Shown here: positions 8,149 to 16,342 of the stretch, in pieces
Position numbering within the stretch: the stretch's first letter is position 1
Layout: every line of letters starts with the position of its first letter
Source: Marinifilum sp. D714
Lineage (GTDB): Bacteria > Bacteroidota > Bacteroidia > Bacteroidales > Marinifilaceae
Assembly (NCBI RefSeq): GCF_030851345.1
Contig: NZ_JALPNU010000006.1
Location: forward strand, 62,001 to 126,000
Reading direction: 5' to 3'
Length of the DNA: 64,000 nt
Notes under the pieces: model-generated
Told to the model about the DNA's origin: nothing
Seen by the model: the letters and a program-made list of their open reading frames with translations, nothing else
The model's database searches: none
Made by a program: the position numbers and the translations under genes

Positions 8149-9804
8149 CTAGCTATCTAATAACACTTTAGCATTTTCCAATGCGGCTTTTGTAAGATCT
8201 GTTCCACTTAGCATTTTAGCTAGCTCTTCTACTCGGTTTTGTTTATCCAGAAGTACGATATTTGAATAGGTTTCGCGCTCATCATCGGTTTTATATACCT
8301 TGTAATGATATTTTCCTTTACCAGCTATTTGAGGCAGGTGTGTGATGCTTATTACCTGAATATTTTCAGCCATTTGATTCATCATTGAACCCATTTTGTC
8401 AGCAATTTCGCCAGACACACCTGTATCAATTTCGTCAAAAACAATAGAAGGCAAAGCTGTTGAGGAAGAGATTAAGTATTTAATACTCAACATTAATCGA
8501 GACAGTTCACCACCTGAAGCAACTCGTTGTACTTCTTCCAAACTACCATTCTTATTGGCACTAAACAAAAAGGTTAGTTTATCGGCTCCCAATTGTTGAA
8601 ATTCTTCACTATTGGTAATTTGCACTTTAAAATTAGCATTAGGAATTCCAAGTAATACAAGCTGGTTAACAATGGTTTTCTCTATTTTAGGAATCGCTTT
8701 CCTTCTGCTATTAGATAGAGTATCAGCCGCTTTCTGCAATTTTATTTTTTGATCTGTTAATTGTTCCTTCAAATCTTCAATTAACTCATCGCTCGATTCA
8801 ATTTTCCCAACTTTTCCTTCTAGCTCTTCTCGAATTTGAATCAACTCTTCTACTGAATCCACACGATGCTTCTGTTGTAACGAATAAATTGTATCCAATC
8901 GTTGGTTCAAAAAGTCGATTTTTCCATTATCGAATTCCACCAATTCATTACTTCTGTCCAACTCTTGAGACAGATCTTGCAATTCAATCAAAGAACTATC
9001 CAAACGTTTAAAATAAGAATCTGCATCAGTAAATACTCCTTGAATTTTAGAAATTGCACTTCTGGCTTCCTTTATTTGAGAAATTACAGATGATTCGCCT
9101 TCTGACAAAAATCCATATGCCTGATACAGTCCGGATTTAATTTCCTCGGCATGATTTAGAGTTTCTAACTCCTCTTCCATCTCCTTCTGTTCCCCTTCAA
9201 TCAGATTGGCTTCGTTAAGCTGCTCCAATTGAAACTGGAAATAATCCAAATCAGCCTTTTCCTTTGCAGCAATTTCTTCCTGATTTTTTAACTCTTTCCT
9301 TAGTTCTTGATATTTCTTAAAGGATAGCTGATATTTTGCAAGTAAAGCATCATTCTGAGCATAAGTATCAACAATACCCACTTGATATTCGAAACTTCCT
9401 AAAACAAGATTTTGGTTTTGGCTATGTATATCTATCAAACACACTCCGAGTTCTTTTAATGTCTTCAAGTTAACAGGAGTATCATTTACGAAAGCTCGTG
9501 TTTTCCCACTAGGCAAAATCTCACGACGAACAATGGCCTCTTTTTCGTAATCCAATTCATTTTTTTCAAAAAACTCATGCAAATTGTACTTTTCAATAGA
9601 AAATGAACATTCAATAATACACTTCTTCTCTTTATCCTTCAGAACATTCCCTTCGGATCTCTGACCTAATACCAAAGATAAAGCTCCTAGTAAAATAGAT
9701 TTACCAGATCCCGTTTCTCCTGTTATTACAGAAAAACCATCTGAAAAATTGATTTCCAGCTGATTAATTAAAGCATAGTTTTGTATAGATATTGATTGAA
9801 GCAT
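8149..9804 (-). CDS. recN: DNA repair protein RecN (SMC-like ATPase)
   Basis: SMC-family ATPase acting in recombinational repair of double-strand breaks. Walker A GETGSGKS is at residues 29-36 (VITGETGSGKSILLGALSL); a long coiled coil spans roughly residues 150-370 (many E/L/K heptads); the ABC signature SGGELSRLMLSIKYL and Walker B IVFDEIDTGVSG lie near residues 430-466. Length 551 aa is typical. It is the last gene of the conserved cluster bamD-rpoZ-coaBC-porD-recN, 69 bp after the preceding gene; a possible internal -7 element (TATTTTTG, 9833-9840) may give it extra expression. Confidence 0.96.
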   Translation of the reverse strand: MLQSISIQNYALINQLEINFSDGFSVITGETGSGKSILLGALSLVLGQRSEGNVLKDKEKKCIIECSFSIEKYNLHEFFEKNELDYEKEAIVRREILPSGKTRAFVNDTPVNLKTLKELGVCLIDIHSQNQNLVLGSFEYQVGIVDTYAQNDALLAKYQLSFKKYQELRKELKNQEEIAAKEKADLDYFQFQLEQLNEANLIEGEQKEMEEELETLNHAEEIKSGLYQAYGFLSEGESSVISQIKEARSAISKIQGVFTDADSYFKRLDSSLIELQDLSQELDRSNELVEFDNGKIDFLNQRLDTIYSLQQKHRVDSVEELIQIREELEGKVGKIESSDELIEDLKEQLTDQKIKLQKAADTLSNSRRKAIPKIEKTIVNQLVLLGIPNANFKVQITNSEEFQQLGADKLTFLFSANKNGSLEEVQRVASGGELSRLMLSIKYLISSSTALPSIVFDEIDTGVSGEIADKMGSMMNQMAENIQVISITHLPQIAGKGKYHYKVYKTDDERETYSNIVLLDKQNRVEELAKMLSGTDLTKAALENAKVLLDS

Positions 9805-9873
9805 AGTCTCAAACTGAAATTATTATTTGCCGCAAAAATAAGGATTAGAGAAAAACCAAATTAAAATCCTCGC

Positions 9874-10773
9874 CTATTTTTGTCCTATAATTTTTTTGTA
9901 CTTTTTGATATTTGCCGGATCTATTTCACTAAGAATATTATAGACTCTTTTTTTCTCATCGGTAAACGATTCACTAAAGATATTTACGAGTTCGTCAGCT
10001 TTGGCATCAAAAAATATGGTTAGAATAAAAGCACCAGGTTTCGCTCGATAGGCTTTCTGTAACAATCTTAAACTTTCGGCAATTTCAGCTCTGGCCTCTG
10101 TCAAATGATCAGACATTCTATCCAATCCCAACCTGTGATATCGGTACAAACACTCACGAACCGGACTATATGCATTGTTAAGAATATTTTCGATTAACCA
10201 ATATCTGTTATCCCGACTTTCATATGCTTTCCAACCAGTAGTATTCGAATTCTGCATTTTACTTACTATGGTCTCTGCTTTAGCAAAATATGGAGCTCCT
10301 CCATCCATTGCAAAAGTATCGTAATCTAAACCTAATATAAGGTAAGCGTAGTAAGCCAAAAGCCCCGTTAATTCTGATGGAGTTACCGTTTCATTAAAGT
10401 CCAATGCTTGATATTCAACATATTTAAACTGAATATCATCGTCTTTAAAATTTAGCATCACCGTATTATAAGAGGAATTATAAACTGGTCTGCTTGCCTG
10501 AACTTGCAGACTTCCACGAAATTCATCTGCTGAAATTTGTTCCGTCAGATTGAACATGAAAGTACACTCAATTCTTTCATCGTAACTGTACACATGGTTT
10601 GTCCATCTGCGAGCATTCATAAACTCGTTAATGGCAGTTTGCATGGTTCTAAATACTTGCTTATTGGTACCTTGAATTTTCTGACTAACCACTTGAACAT
10701 TGCATTTGAACTCTTGGGAAAACAAAGGAATTGAGAACAATGTTATAAATAATACTAGAAAGAATTTGCGCAT
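9874..10773 (-). CDS. porD: DUF4835 family protein (PorD-like, type IX secretion associated)
   Basis: Exported protein of the DUF4835 family, which is found next to coaBC and recN across Bacteroidota and is annotated as PorD of the type IX secretion/gliding system. A signal peptide is evident (MRKFFLVLFITLFSIPLFSQ, cleavage near residue 20). The mature protein begins EFKCNVQVVSQKIQGTNKQVF, typical of the family, and has LTGLLAYYAYLILGLDYDTFAMDGG in the middle. Length 299 aa is normal. The family call is firm; the functional role is taken from general knowledge of the family, and no other por genes are visible in this window. Confidence 0.82.
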   Translation of the reverse strand: MRKFFLVLFITLFSIPLFSQEFKCNVQVVSQKIQGTNKQVFRTMQTAINEFMNARRWTNHVYSYDERIECTFMFNLTEQISADEFRGSLQVQASRPVYNSSYNTVMLNFKDDDIQFKYVEYQALDFNETVTPSELTGLLAYYAYLILGLDYDTFAMDGGAPYFAKAETIVSKMQNSNTTGWKAYESRDNRYWLIENILNNAYSPVRECLYRYHRLGLDRMSDHLTEARAEIAESLRLLQKAYRAKPGAFILTIFFDAKADELVNIFSESFTDEKKRVYNILSEIDPANIKKYKKIIGQK

Positions 10774-10831
10774 AATAATAAATCAAACGTTCACAGCTAA
10801 AGTTAAAAATTATAACGAAACAGATGCCAAC

Positions 10832-11485
10832 TTATTTCTCATAAAACTGAATTAATTCTTCTACAATATCTTTTGCAACTTCTGTCTTAGGTTTTAATTC
10901 GAATTTTTTGGCTGAACCTTCATTGTCGATAATCGAAATTTTATTGGTATCATGCTGAAAACCTGCTCCTGAATCATTCAAAGAATTGAGCACAATGAAA
11001 TCCAGATTCTTCTTTTCCAGCTTTAATTTCGCATTAAATTCTTCATTGTTGGTCTCTAGTGCAAAGCCAACTAGAAATTGATCTTTAGTTTTTATTTTTC
11101 CTAAAGATGCTGCAATATCTTTGGTAGGTGTTAATTCGATAGAATAGTTCTCTTTTCCACGTTTTACTTTCCTATCTTCGGGATTTAAAGGAGTAAAATC
11201 GGCTACTGCTGCCGTCATAATCCCACCATTACAATCGGGATAATTATCGACAGAGGCCTGATACATCTCTTCTGCAGTTACAACATCAATTCTATTGATA
11301 TTTGGATGCTTCGCTTTCAAAGCAGTTGGCCCACTCACCAAAACAACATTTGCACCATTTTCAGCTAGTTCTTCGGCAATGGCAAAACCCATTTTTCCTG
11401 ATGAAAAATTACCGATAAACCTAACTGGATCAATTTTCTCGTAAGTAGGCCCAGTAGTGATTAGTATCTTTTTATCACTTAGCTT
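10832..11485 (-). CDS. coaBC: CoaB half of CoaBC (phosphopantothenate-cysteine ligase), out of frame with CoaC
   Basis: C-terminal domain of the bifunctional coenzyme A enzyme: joins 4'-phosphopantothenate to cysteine using CTP. The reading frame is open from 11485 and begins KLSDKKILITTGPTYEKIDP, followed by VRFIGNFSSGKMGFAIAEEL, the standard CoaB start, and includes AAVADFTP and LTPTKDI. There is no initiation codon at the domain start; the first ATG (11392, MGFAIAEEL) would delete the first strand of the fold, so independent translation from there is unlikely to give a working enzyme. The frame is -1 relative to coaC across the A10 run at 11484-11493. Confidence 0.85.
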   Translation of the reverse strand, partial: KLSDKKILITTGPTYEKIDPVRFIGNFSSGKMGFAIAEELAENGANVVLVSGPTALKAKHPNINRIDVVTAEEMYQASVDNYPDCNGGIMTAAVADFTPLNPEDRKVKRGKENYSIELTPTKDIAASLGKIKTKDQFLVGFALETNNEEFNAKLKLEKKNLDFIVLNSLNDSGAGFQHDTNKISIIDNEGSAKKFELKPKTEVAKDIVEELIQFYEK

Positions 11486-11493
11486 TTTTTTTT
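11456..11493 (-). other. Frameshift site: A10 run and small hairpin in coaBC
   Basis: On the coding strand, ten consecutive A (11493-11484) are followed after four nucleotides by AGTGAT (11479-11474), which can pair with ATCACT (11461-11456). Reading in the CoaC frame gives DKKKS and a stop; one extra A, or a -1 ribosomal slip on A-AAA-AAA, restores a continuous CoaBC. This is either a homopolymer sequencing error, a recent indel, or true polymerase/ribosome slippage. Confidence 0.8.
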
Positions 11494-12036
11494 ATCCTCC
11501 AGAAATTCGCTTAATTTCTGAGCTATAATTTCAGGTTCTTCCATTCTTCCTTTTCCATACAACCCACTTGCTAACTCTCCACTCGAAGGCTCAATAAATG
11601 CATCGCCATATGATCTAAGAATATCCATATTGCGCAATGTTGCAGGATGCTTAAACATATCCAAATCCATAGCTGGAGCATGAACAACAGGACATTTTGC
11701 AGACAAGTAAGTTGTAAGAAGCAAGTTATCACAAATACCGTGCGCCATTTTTGCCATTGTATTTGCAGTTGTTGGTGCAATAATCATCACATCAGCCCAA
11801 ATCCCTAGGTCAACATGACTATTCCAAGAACCATCATCATGCTTAAAAAAATCAGACAATACCGTATTCTTAGATAATGTAGCCATGGTTACTGGTGAAA
11901 TGAACTCTTTCGCGTATGGAGTCATGATAACTTTAACATTAGCACCTTCCTTAACTAGTAAGCGAACCAGAGAGGCTGCTTTATATGCTGCAATACTTGC
12001 AGTAATACCTAAAATTATATTCTTATCCTTTAACAT
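11479..12036 (-). CDS. coaBC: CoaC half of CoaBC (phosphopantothenoylcysteine decarboxylase)
   Basis: FMN-dependent decarboxylase making 4'-phosphopantetheine. HFCD-fold features are complete: ILGITASIAAYKA at the N-terminus, the active-site His region NSHVDLGIWAD (residues about 74-84), the PTTANT motif (PASANT class), and APAMDLDMF (PxMNxxM class). The frame ends in DKKKS-stop at 185 aa, just where the linker to CoaB would begin; the usual fused protein is about 400 aa. It follows rpoZ by 66 bp in the bamD operon. Confidence 0.9.
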   Translation of the reverse strand: MLKDKNIILGITASIAAYKAASLVRLLVKEGANVKVIMTPYAKEFISPVTMATLSKNTVLSDFFKHDDGSWNSHVDLGIWADVMIIAPTTANTMAKMAHGICDNLLLTTYLSAKCPVVHAPAMDLDMFKHPATLRNMDILRSYGDAFIEPSSGELASGLYGKGRMEEPEIIAQKLSEFLEDKKKS

Positions 12037-12102
12037 AAACTATTTCTAAAAAATAAAAAGTTCCCTCTTTATTCAAAAGGGAACTTGACCATTATTTACT
12101 AA

Positions 12103-12438
12103 TTAGTCTTCTGATTTTTGTTCTTTAGAAGGATTTCTATAATAGATTTCTCCATTAATGAATTCCTCAACCGCAATCAATGTAGGTTTTGGCAATCTCT
12201 CATAGTATTTTGAGATTTCAATTTGCTCACGGTTTTCAAATACCTCTTCCAAGTTATCTGTATAAGAAGCAAACTCTTGCAATTTCTTATTCAGCTCACT
12301 TTTCAGCTCAACAGCAATCTGGTTTGATCTTTTTGCCATGATCATTACAGATTCGTAAACATTACCCACTTCTTTGCTCAATTCGTTCATGTTGCGAGTA
12401 ACTGTAGAACTTGCTGCATTTGTTTTTTTGTAATCCAT
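12103..12438 (-). CDS. rpoZ: RNA polymerase omega-like subunit (RpoZ/Rpb6 family)
   Basis: Small protein of the omega/Rpb6 family that assists assembly of RNA polymerase. The 111-aa sequence carries the core NVYESVMIMAKRSNQIAVEL (residues about 27-46), which corresponds to the omega-type helix with the conserved R-S-N-Q-I. The placement directly after bamD (23 bp) and before coaBC matches the gene order known in Bacteroidota. The family is divergent from proteobacterial omega, so the exact role in this group is inferred. Confidence 0.85.
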   Translation of the reverse strand: MDYKKTNAASSTVTRNMNELSKEVGNVYESVMIMAKRSNQIAVELKSELNKKLQEFASYTDNLEEVFENREQIEISKYYERLPKPTLIAVEEFINGEIYYRNPSKEQKSED

Positions 12439-12461
12439 ACTGTGTAAGAATTAAATCTATT

Positions 12462-13265
12462 TTAATTATTTATATCAAACTTACTTAAATATGCTTCGAT
12501 ATCCTCTAGCATTTTTTCAGCACGTTTCATGTGCTTACTTTCAGGGTATTCATCAACAAAAGAATAGTATTCCTCTTTTGCGTTATTATATCTTTCTCGT
12601 TGTTTAGAAGGTATACTCTTAAAAGCTAACTGATGCTTCGATTCCAAAAGCATAAACATCAAATCTTCTCTGTGCGACGAACCAGGATAATCTTTAAGGC
12701 TATTTTGAAGTGCAATAATTGCCGAAGGATACTTCTCTCTATCGTAATAATTTCTTGCACTTAAATAAGATTTATAAACCAATTTATCCTGCATCTCATC
12801 AATGTACTTGTTACACTTCGGAATTCTAGTTGAGTTTGGATATCGGTTAATGTACAACTGAAATGCATCTATAGCATCCTGCGTTGATGTCTGATCCAAT
12901 CTCGGTTTTGGTGATTCCCTATAGTAACAGTATGCACTCATAAATAAACATTCCTCAGAATATGGACTATCAGGAAATGTCTTCAAAAAGTTTCTAAAAA
13001 AATACCCAGCACCAATATCATCACCTTGCCCATAAGAGCAATATGCAATGTAATAACTTATGGTTTCTGCTTTACTTGTTCCTCTGTAGATAGGAAGCAA
13101 TTCTTCAAACAAAGTGGCTGCTTTGGCATAATCTTCCGTACTATAATACTCAACAGCTTTTTTGTATTTCAGAGAGTTGTCGGAACTTTTCAGCAATTTT
13201 TGATACTCGCTACATCCTCCTAAAACGAAGGCGAAAAGCACGAACAGTAAGACAATTTTTCTCAT
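12462..13265 (-). CDS. bamD: Outer membrane assembly lipoprotein BamD
   Basis: Lipoprotein of the BAM complex that inserts beta-barrel proteins. From the ATG at 13265 the protein starts MRKIVLLFVLFAFVLGGC, a clear lipoprotein signal with Cys18. Several TPR-like helical repeats follow (AVEYYSTEDYAKAATLFEEL, YFFRNFLKTFPDSPYSEE, AFQLYINRYPNST). An upstream in-frame ATG (13292) adds nine residues, but the -7 element at 13297-13304 would place transcription start near it, so 13265 is preferred. First gene of the bamD-rpoZ-coaBC-porD-recN operon. Confidence 0.93.
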   Translation of the reverse strand: MRKIVLLFVLFAFVLGGCSEYQKLLKSSDNSLKYKKAVEYYSTEDYAKAATLFEELLPIYRGTSKAETISYYIAYCSYGQGDDIGAGYFFRNFLKTFPDSPYSEECLFMSAYCYYRESPKPRLDQTSTQDAIDAFQLYINRYPNSTRIPKCNKYIDEMQDKLVYKSYLSARNYYDREKYPSAIIALQNSLKDYPGSSHREDLMFMLLESKHQLAFKSIPSKQRERYNNAKEEYYSFVDEYPESKHMKRAEKMLEDIEAYLSKFDINN

Positions 13266-13296
13266 AGGCCTTGCTACTATATTTTTTTGCATTTTG

Positions 13297-13304
13297 CAAA
13301 GATA
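13297..13304 (-). promoter_or_regulatory. -7 element of the bamD operon
   Basis: TATCTTTG on the minus strand matches TAnnTTTG exactly; the -33 position (around 13324) is weak (GTG rather than TTG). The predicted start of transcription near 13290 supports the downstream bamD start codon. Confidence 0.5.
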
Positions 13305-13365
13305 AAGTTTTCATATGAAATATAGCACACTTTCTCGTGTATATTATACAAATCTTTATAATTTA

Positions 13366-13395
13366 TTGCTTTGAACCCAAAAAAGATTACTTTTG
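13366..13395 (+). promoter_or_regulatory. Promoter of the serine palmitoyltransferase gene
   Basis: TTG (13366-13368), exactly 19 nt, then TACTTTTG (13388-13395): a full match to the Bacteroidota consensus. Transcription would begin near 13402, giving a leader of about 30 nt before the GTG start at 13434. Confidence 0.75.
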
Positions 13396-13433
13396 CACAG
13401 TTACAAAGAAAATAACTCAAAAAAGCATAAATC

Positions 13434-14684
13434 GTGGATATTTTTGACAAAATTAAAACCCAAAAAGGGAATATCGGGCAATACGCAAAACAAGCTCATG
13501 GATATTTTGCTTTTCCTAAGTTGGAAGGTGAAATTAACTCAAGAATGAAGTTTCGTGGGAAAGAGGTGTTAACATGGAGTTTGAACAATTATATTGGTTT
13601 GGCAAATCACCCAGAAGTTAGAAAAGCTGACGCAGAAGCAGCTGAAAAATGGGGATTAGCATACCCAATGGGTGCTCGTATGATGTCGGGACAAACTAGC
13701 CTCCACGAAGAATTAGAATCAAAACTTGCTGAATTCGTAGGAAAACCAGATGCTTTTCTTTTGAATTTCGGTTATCAAGGTATGGTCTCTATTATCGATG
13801 CTCTTGTTGGTCGTCATGATGTAATTGTTTACGATTCTGAATCTCACGCTTGTATCATGGATGGTCTTAGACTTCACCCTGGTAAACGTTTCGTTTATCC
13901 ACATAACGATATGGATAACCTTCGCAAGGAGTTGGAAAGAGCTACCAAATGGACTGAAAAAACAGGTGGCGGTATCCTTGTAATTACTGAAGGTGTATTC
14001 GGTATGGCAGGTGACCTTGGTAAATTGGATGAAATCTGTGCTCTGAAAGATGATTTCAACTTCCGCTTATTGGTTGATGATGCTCATGGTTTTGGTGTAA
14101 TGGGTAAAAACGGTGCTGGTGCTATCGAACACTTCGGTGTTGAAGACAAGGTTGACCTTCACTTTAGTACTTTTGCTAAAGCTATGGCTGGTATCGGTGC
14201 ATTCATCGCATGTGATGAAGAGGTTGGTACTTACCTAAGATATACTATGAGATCTCAAATTTTTGCTAAATCTCTTCCAATGCCTATCGTTGAAGGTTCA
14301 TTGAAGCGTTTGGAAATGTTGAGAACAATGCCAGAACTTCGCGAAAAGCTTTGGTCTGTTGCAAATACTCTTCAAACTGGTTTAAAAGAAGCTGGTTTAG
14401 ATATTGGTGTAACTGAATCTCCTGTAACTCCAGTTTATCTTTCTGGTAGTGTAGCTGAAGGAACTCAGGTTACTATGGACTTAAGAGAAAATTATAACAT
14501 TTTCTGTTCTATCGTAGTTTACCCAGTAATTCCAAAAGGACAGTTATTACTTCGTTTGATTCCTACTGCAATGCACTCTCTTGAAGATGTTGAGTACACT
14601 GTTAATGCATTTAAGGAAGTTGCCAAGAAACTTAAAGAAGGAAAATATAGTAAGGATAAATTTGCCGATGTATTCAAGCAATAA
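13434..14684 (+). CDS. spt: Serine palmitoyltransferase (alpha-oxoamine synthase family)
   Basis: PLP-dependent enzyme condensing serine with a fatty acyl-CoA, the first step of sphingolipid synthesis. It belongs to the alpha-oxoamine synthase family: aromatic/His region DSESHACIMDGLRLHPG (His138), DDAHGFGVMG (residues 215-224) and the PLP lysine Lys249 in STFAKAMAG. The MGARMMSGQTSLHEELE segment is typical of Bacteroidota SPTs rather than of KBL or BioF. Translation starts at GTG (13434); no in-frame ATG precedes the domain. It has a canonical promoter and a strong terminator, so it is monocistronic. KBL/8-amino-7-oxononanoate synthase is the alternative, but less likely. Confidence 0.85.
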   Translation: MDIFDKIKTQKGNIGQYAKQAHGYFAFPKLEGEINSRMKFRGKEVLTWSLNNYIGLANHPEVRKADAEAAEKWGLAYPMGARMMSGQTSLHEELESKLAEFVGKPDAFLLNFGYQGMVSIIDALVGRHDVIVYDSESHACIMDGLRLHPGKRFVYPHNDMDNLRKELERATKWTEKTGGGILVITEGVFGMAGDLGKLDEICALKDDFNFRLLVDDAHGFGVMGKNGAGAIEHFGVEDKVDLHFSTFAKAMAGIGAFIACDEEVGTYLRYTMRSQIFAKSLPMPIVEGSLKRLEMLRTMPELREKLWSVANTLQTGLKEAGLDIGVTESPVTPVYLSGSVAEGTQVTMDLRENYNIFCSIVVYPVIPKGQLLLRLIPTAMHSLEDVEYTVNAFKEVAKKLKEGKYSKDKFADVFKQ

Positions 14685-14710
14685 TCCTACTTACTATTAC
14701 TATGATATTA

Positions 14711-14741
14711 AAACGACATTCGAAAGGATGTCGTTTTTTTT
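14711..14741 (+). terminator. Rho-independent terminator of the serine palmitoyltransferase gene
   Basis: AAACGACAT (14711-14719) pairs with ATGTCGTTT (14728-14736) over an 8-nt loop, followed by an unbroken T tract to 14741. Confidence 0.92.
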
Positions 14742-14839
14742 ATCTCTATGAATAAAAACACTTCCCATTCATTAGTTTAAAAGCTCCATTTTAATTGTAC
14801 GTCAATAAGTCTGTCAGGTATCTCCATAAACCAAGGGCA

Positions 14840-14953
14840 TCGTAAACTCTTACGAGGGGTCTCGTAAGCTCGTACGAGGAGTAATCGTGAACTCCTACGA
14901 AAGACTATCGTAGCCACTAACGAATGACTACCATTCCCTCGAACGAGGAGAAG
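14840..14953. repeat. Five degenerate 22-23-bp tandem repeats
   Basis: Units begin at 14840, 14862, 14885, 14908 and 14931. The first four share the framework TCGT-N8/9-ACGA with a purine-rich tail (for example TCGTAAGCTCGTACGAGGAG); the fifth keeps only the ACGAGGAG half. Each of the first four can form a tiny CGT/ACG hairpin. The tract is markedly richer in G+C than its surroundings and lies between two convergent terminators, with no gene. Not a CRISPR: there are no conserved repeats separated by unique spacers. Confidence 0.7.
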
Positions 14954-14982
14954 CCTTGCCAAAATTAAAAACGGGAGATATT

Positions 14983-15014
14983 AAAAAAGCCCAACTTTGG
15001 CAAGCCGGGCTTTT
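14983..15014 (-). terminator. Rho-independent terminator of trxB
   Basis: On the minus strand AAAAGCCC (15007-15014) pairs with GGGCTTTT (14985-14992) and continues into T (A on plus, 14983-14988), 20 bp past the trxB stop. Confidence 0.88.
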
Positions 15015-15033
15015 CTATATAATCAAAATAAAC

Positions 15034-16026
15034 TTATTCTCTTTCGGCTAAAAATCTCTCAGCATCCATAGCAGCCATACATCCCGATCCTGCTGATGTA
15101 ATTGCCTGACGATAATGAGGATCTTTTAAATCACCTGAAGCAAATACACCAGGAACATTTGTTTTGGTTGTATCTGGTTCAGTAATTACATATCCTTGAT
15201 CATCAGTCTTTAGGTAATCAGCAAATACTTTCGAGTTTGGAGTGTGACCAATAGCAACAAAGAATCCATCAATTTTGATATCCACTTCTGTTTCATCAGC
15301 CTCTCCCATTCTCTTAATAAGCTTCGCTCCTTCTACAACTCCATCGCCATATAATTCTTTGGTATTGTGCTCAAATAAAACTTCGATATTCTCTGTTTTA
15401 AAAACACGATCTTGCATTGCTTTAGAAGCTCTTAAATAAGGCTTACGAACAATTAAATATACCTTATTACACAATCCAGCAAGATAGGTAGCCTCCTCAG
15501 CAGCAGTATCTCCACCACCCACAACAGCTACATCTTTTCCTCTGTAGAAAAAACCATCACAGGTAGCACATGCCGAAACACCAGAACCCATATATTTTTC
15601 TTCTGTTGGGAAACCAAGATATTTTGCAGTTGCTCCGGTTGCCAAAATAACCGATTCTGCTTCAATCACCTTTTTCTCATCAACCACAACTTTGTGCGGA
15701 TATACTGAAAAGTCAACAGCTGTTACTAAACCCCAACGACAATCTGTACCAAATCGCTCTGCTTGCTTTTTCAAATCTGCCATCATATCGGGTCCTGTAA
15801 CTCCTTGTGGATAACCAGGGAAATTATCCACTTCAGTAGTAGTCGTCAACTGACCACCTGGTTGAAGACCTTCAATCACAACAGGATTTAAATTTGCTCT
15901 AGCAGCATAAATTGCAGCAGTATAACCAGCTGGTCCCGAACCAACGATTAAACATTTAACTTTTTCTACATCACCTTCAGGGACAACAGGTGCATTTTCG
16001 TTTAGGTTCATCGATTTAAATTCCAT
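15034..16026 (-). CDS. trxB: Thioredoxin-disulfide reductase
   Basis: FAD/NADPH flavoprotein that reduces thioredoxin in the cytosol. FAD-binding GSGPAG at residues 29-34, redox-active CATC at 153-156 (SACATCDGFF), NADPH-binding GGGDTAAEEA at about 170-179, and the C-terminal FAD motif GVFASGDLKDPHYRQ. The N-terminus carries about 20 extra residues before the first beta strand; initiation could instead be at Met6 (16011). Length 330 aa is slightly above the family norm because of that extension. Monocistronic, with a terminator downstream and a possible -7 element TAGATTTG (16068-16075) upstream. Confidence 0.95.
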   Translation of the reverse strand: MEFKSMNLNENAPVVPEGDVEKVKCLIVGSGPAGYTAAIYAARANLNPVVIEGLQPGGQLTTTTEVDNFPGYPQGVTGPDMMADLKKQAERFGTDCRWGLVTAVDFSVYPHKVVVDEKKVIEAESVILATGATAKYLGFPTEEKYMGSGVSACATCDGFFYRGKDVAVVGGGDTAAEEATYLAGLCNKVYLIVRKPYLRASKAMQDRVFKTENIEVLFEHNTKELYGDGVVEGAKLIKRMGEADETEVDIKIDGFFVAIGHTPNSKVFADYLKTDDQGYVITEPDTTKTNVPGVFASGDLKDPHYRQAITSAGSGCMAAMDAERFLAERE

Positions 16027-16283
16027 GTATGTTTAACTATTCTGTTTCTAAATAATATTTGGAAAAACAAATCTACAAAATATCCAGATAATTAACTGTA
16101 TTCATCAATAGAAAGATTAAATCACCAAATCAATTTTATCTAATGATTTTAATTGCCCGATTTTCCCAATCTGAAAACACATAACAACACCCATCATTAA
16201 TCAGTAATAGTTATTTGCAGGCTTCTCTTCAAATGGCTCATAATAAAACTTTAAAGTAACAAATGAAAAGATTACAAATGGGC

Positions 16284-16314
16284 AAAAAAATACCCCCTGA
16301 ATATCTTCAGGGGG
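16284..16314 (-). terminator. Rho-independent terminator of the carboxyltransferase operon
   Basis: On the minus strand CCCCCTGA (16307-16314) pairs with TCAGGGGG (16293-16300) over a 6-nt loop and leads into a T-rich tail (A on plus, 16284-16290). The rest of 16027-16342 (316 bp) shows only the possible trxB -7 element and AT-rich sequence. Confidence 0.92.
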
Positions 16315-16342
16315 CCATAAAAACTCAATAATTAAATAGTCA

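Noticed and set aside
14840-14953. CRISPR array
   Set aside because: Repeats are only 22-23 bp from unit to unit with no unique spacers, the units are degenerate, and no cas genes are in the window.
14777-14962. Minus-strand 61-codon frame over the 23-bp repeats
   Set aside because: The apparent protein repeat (RLLLVR) only mirrors the DNA repeat; no initiation signal and no family.
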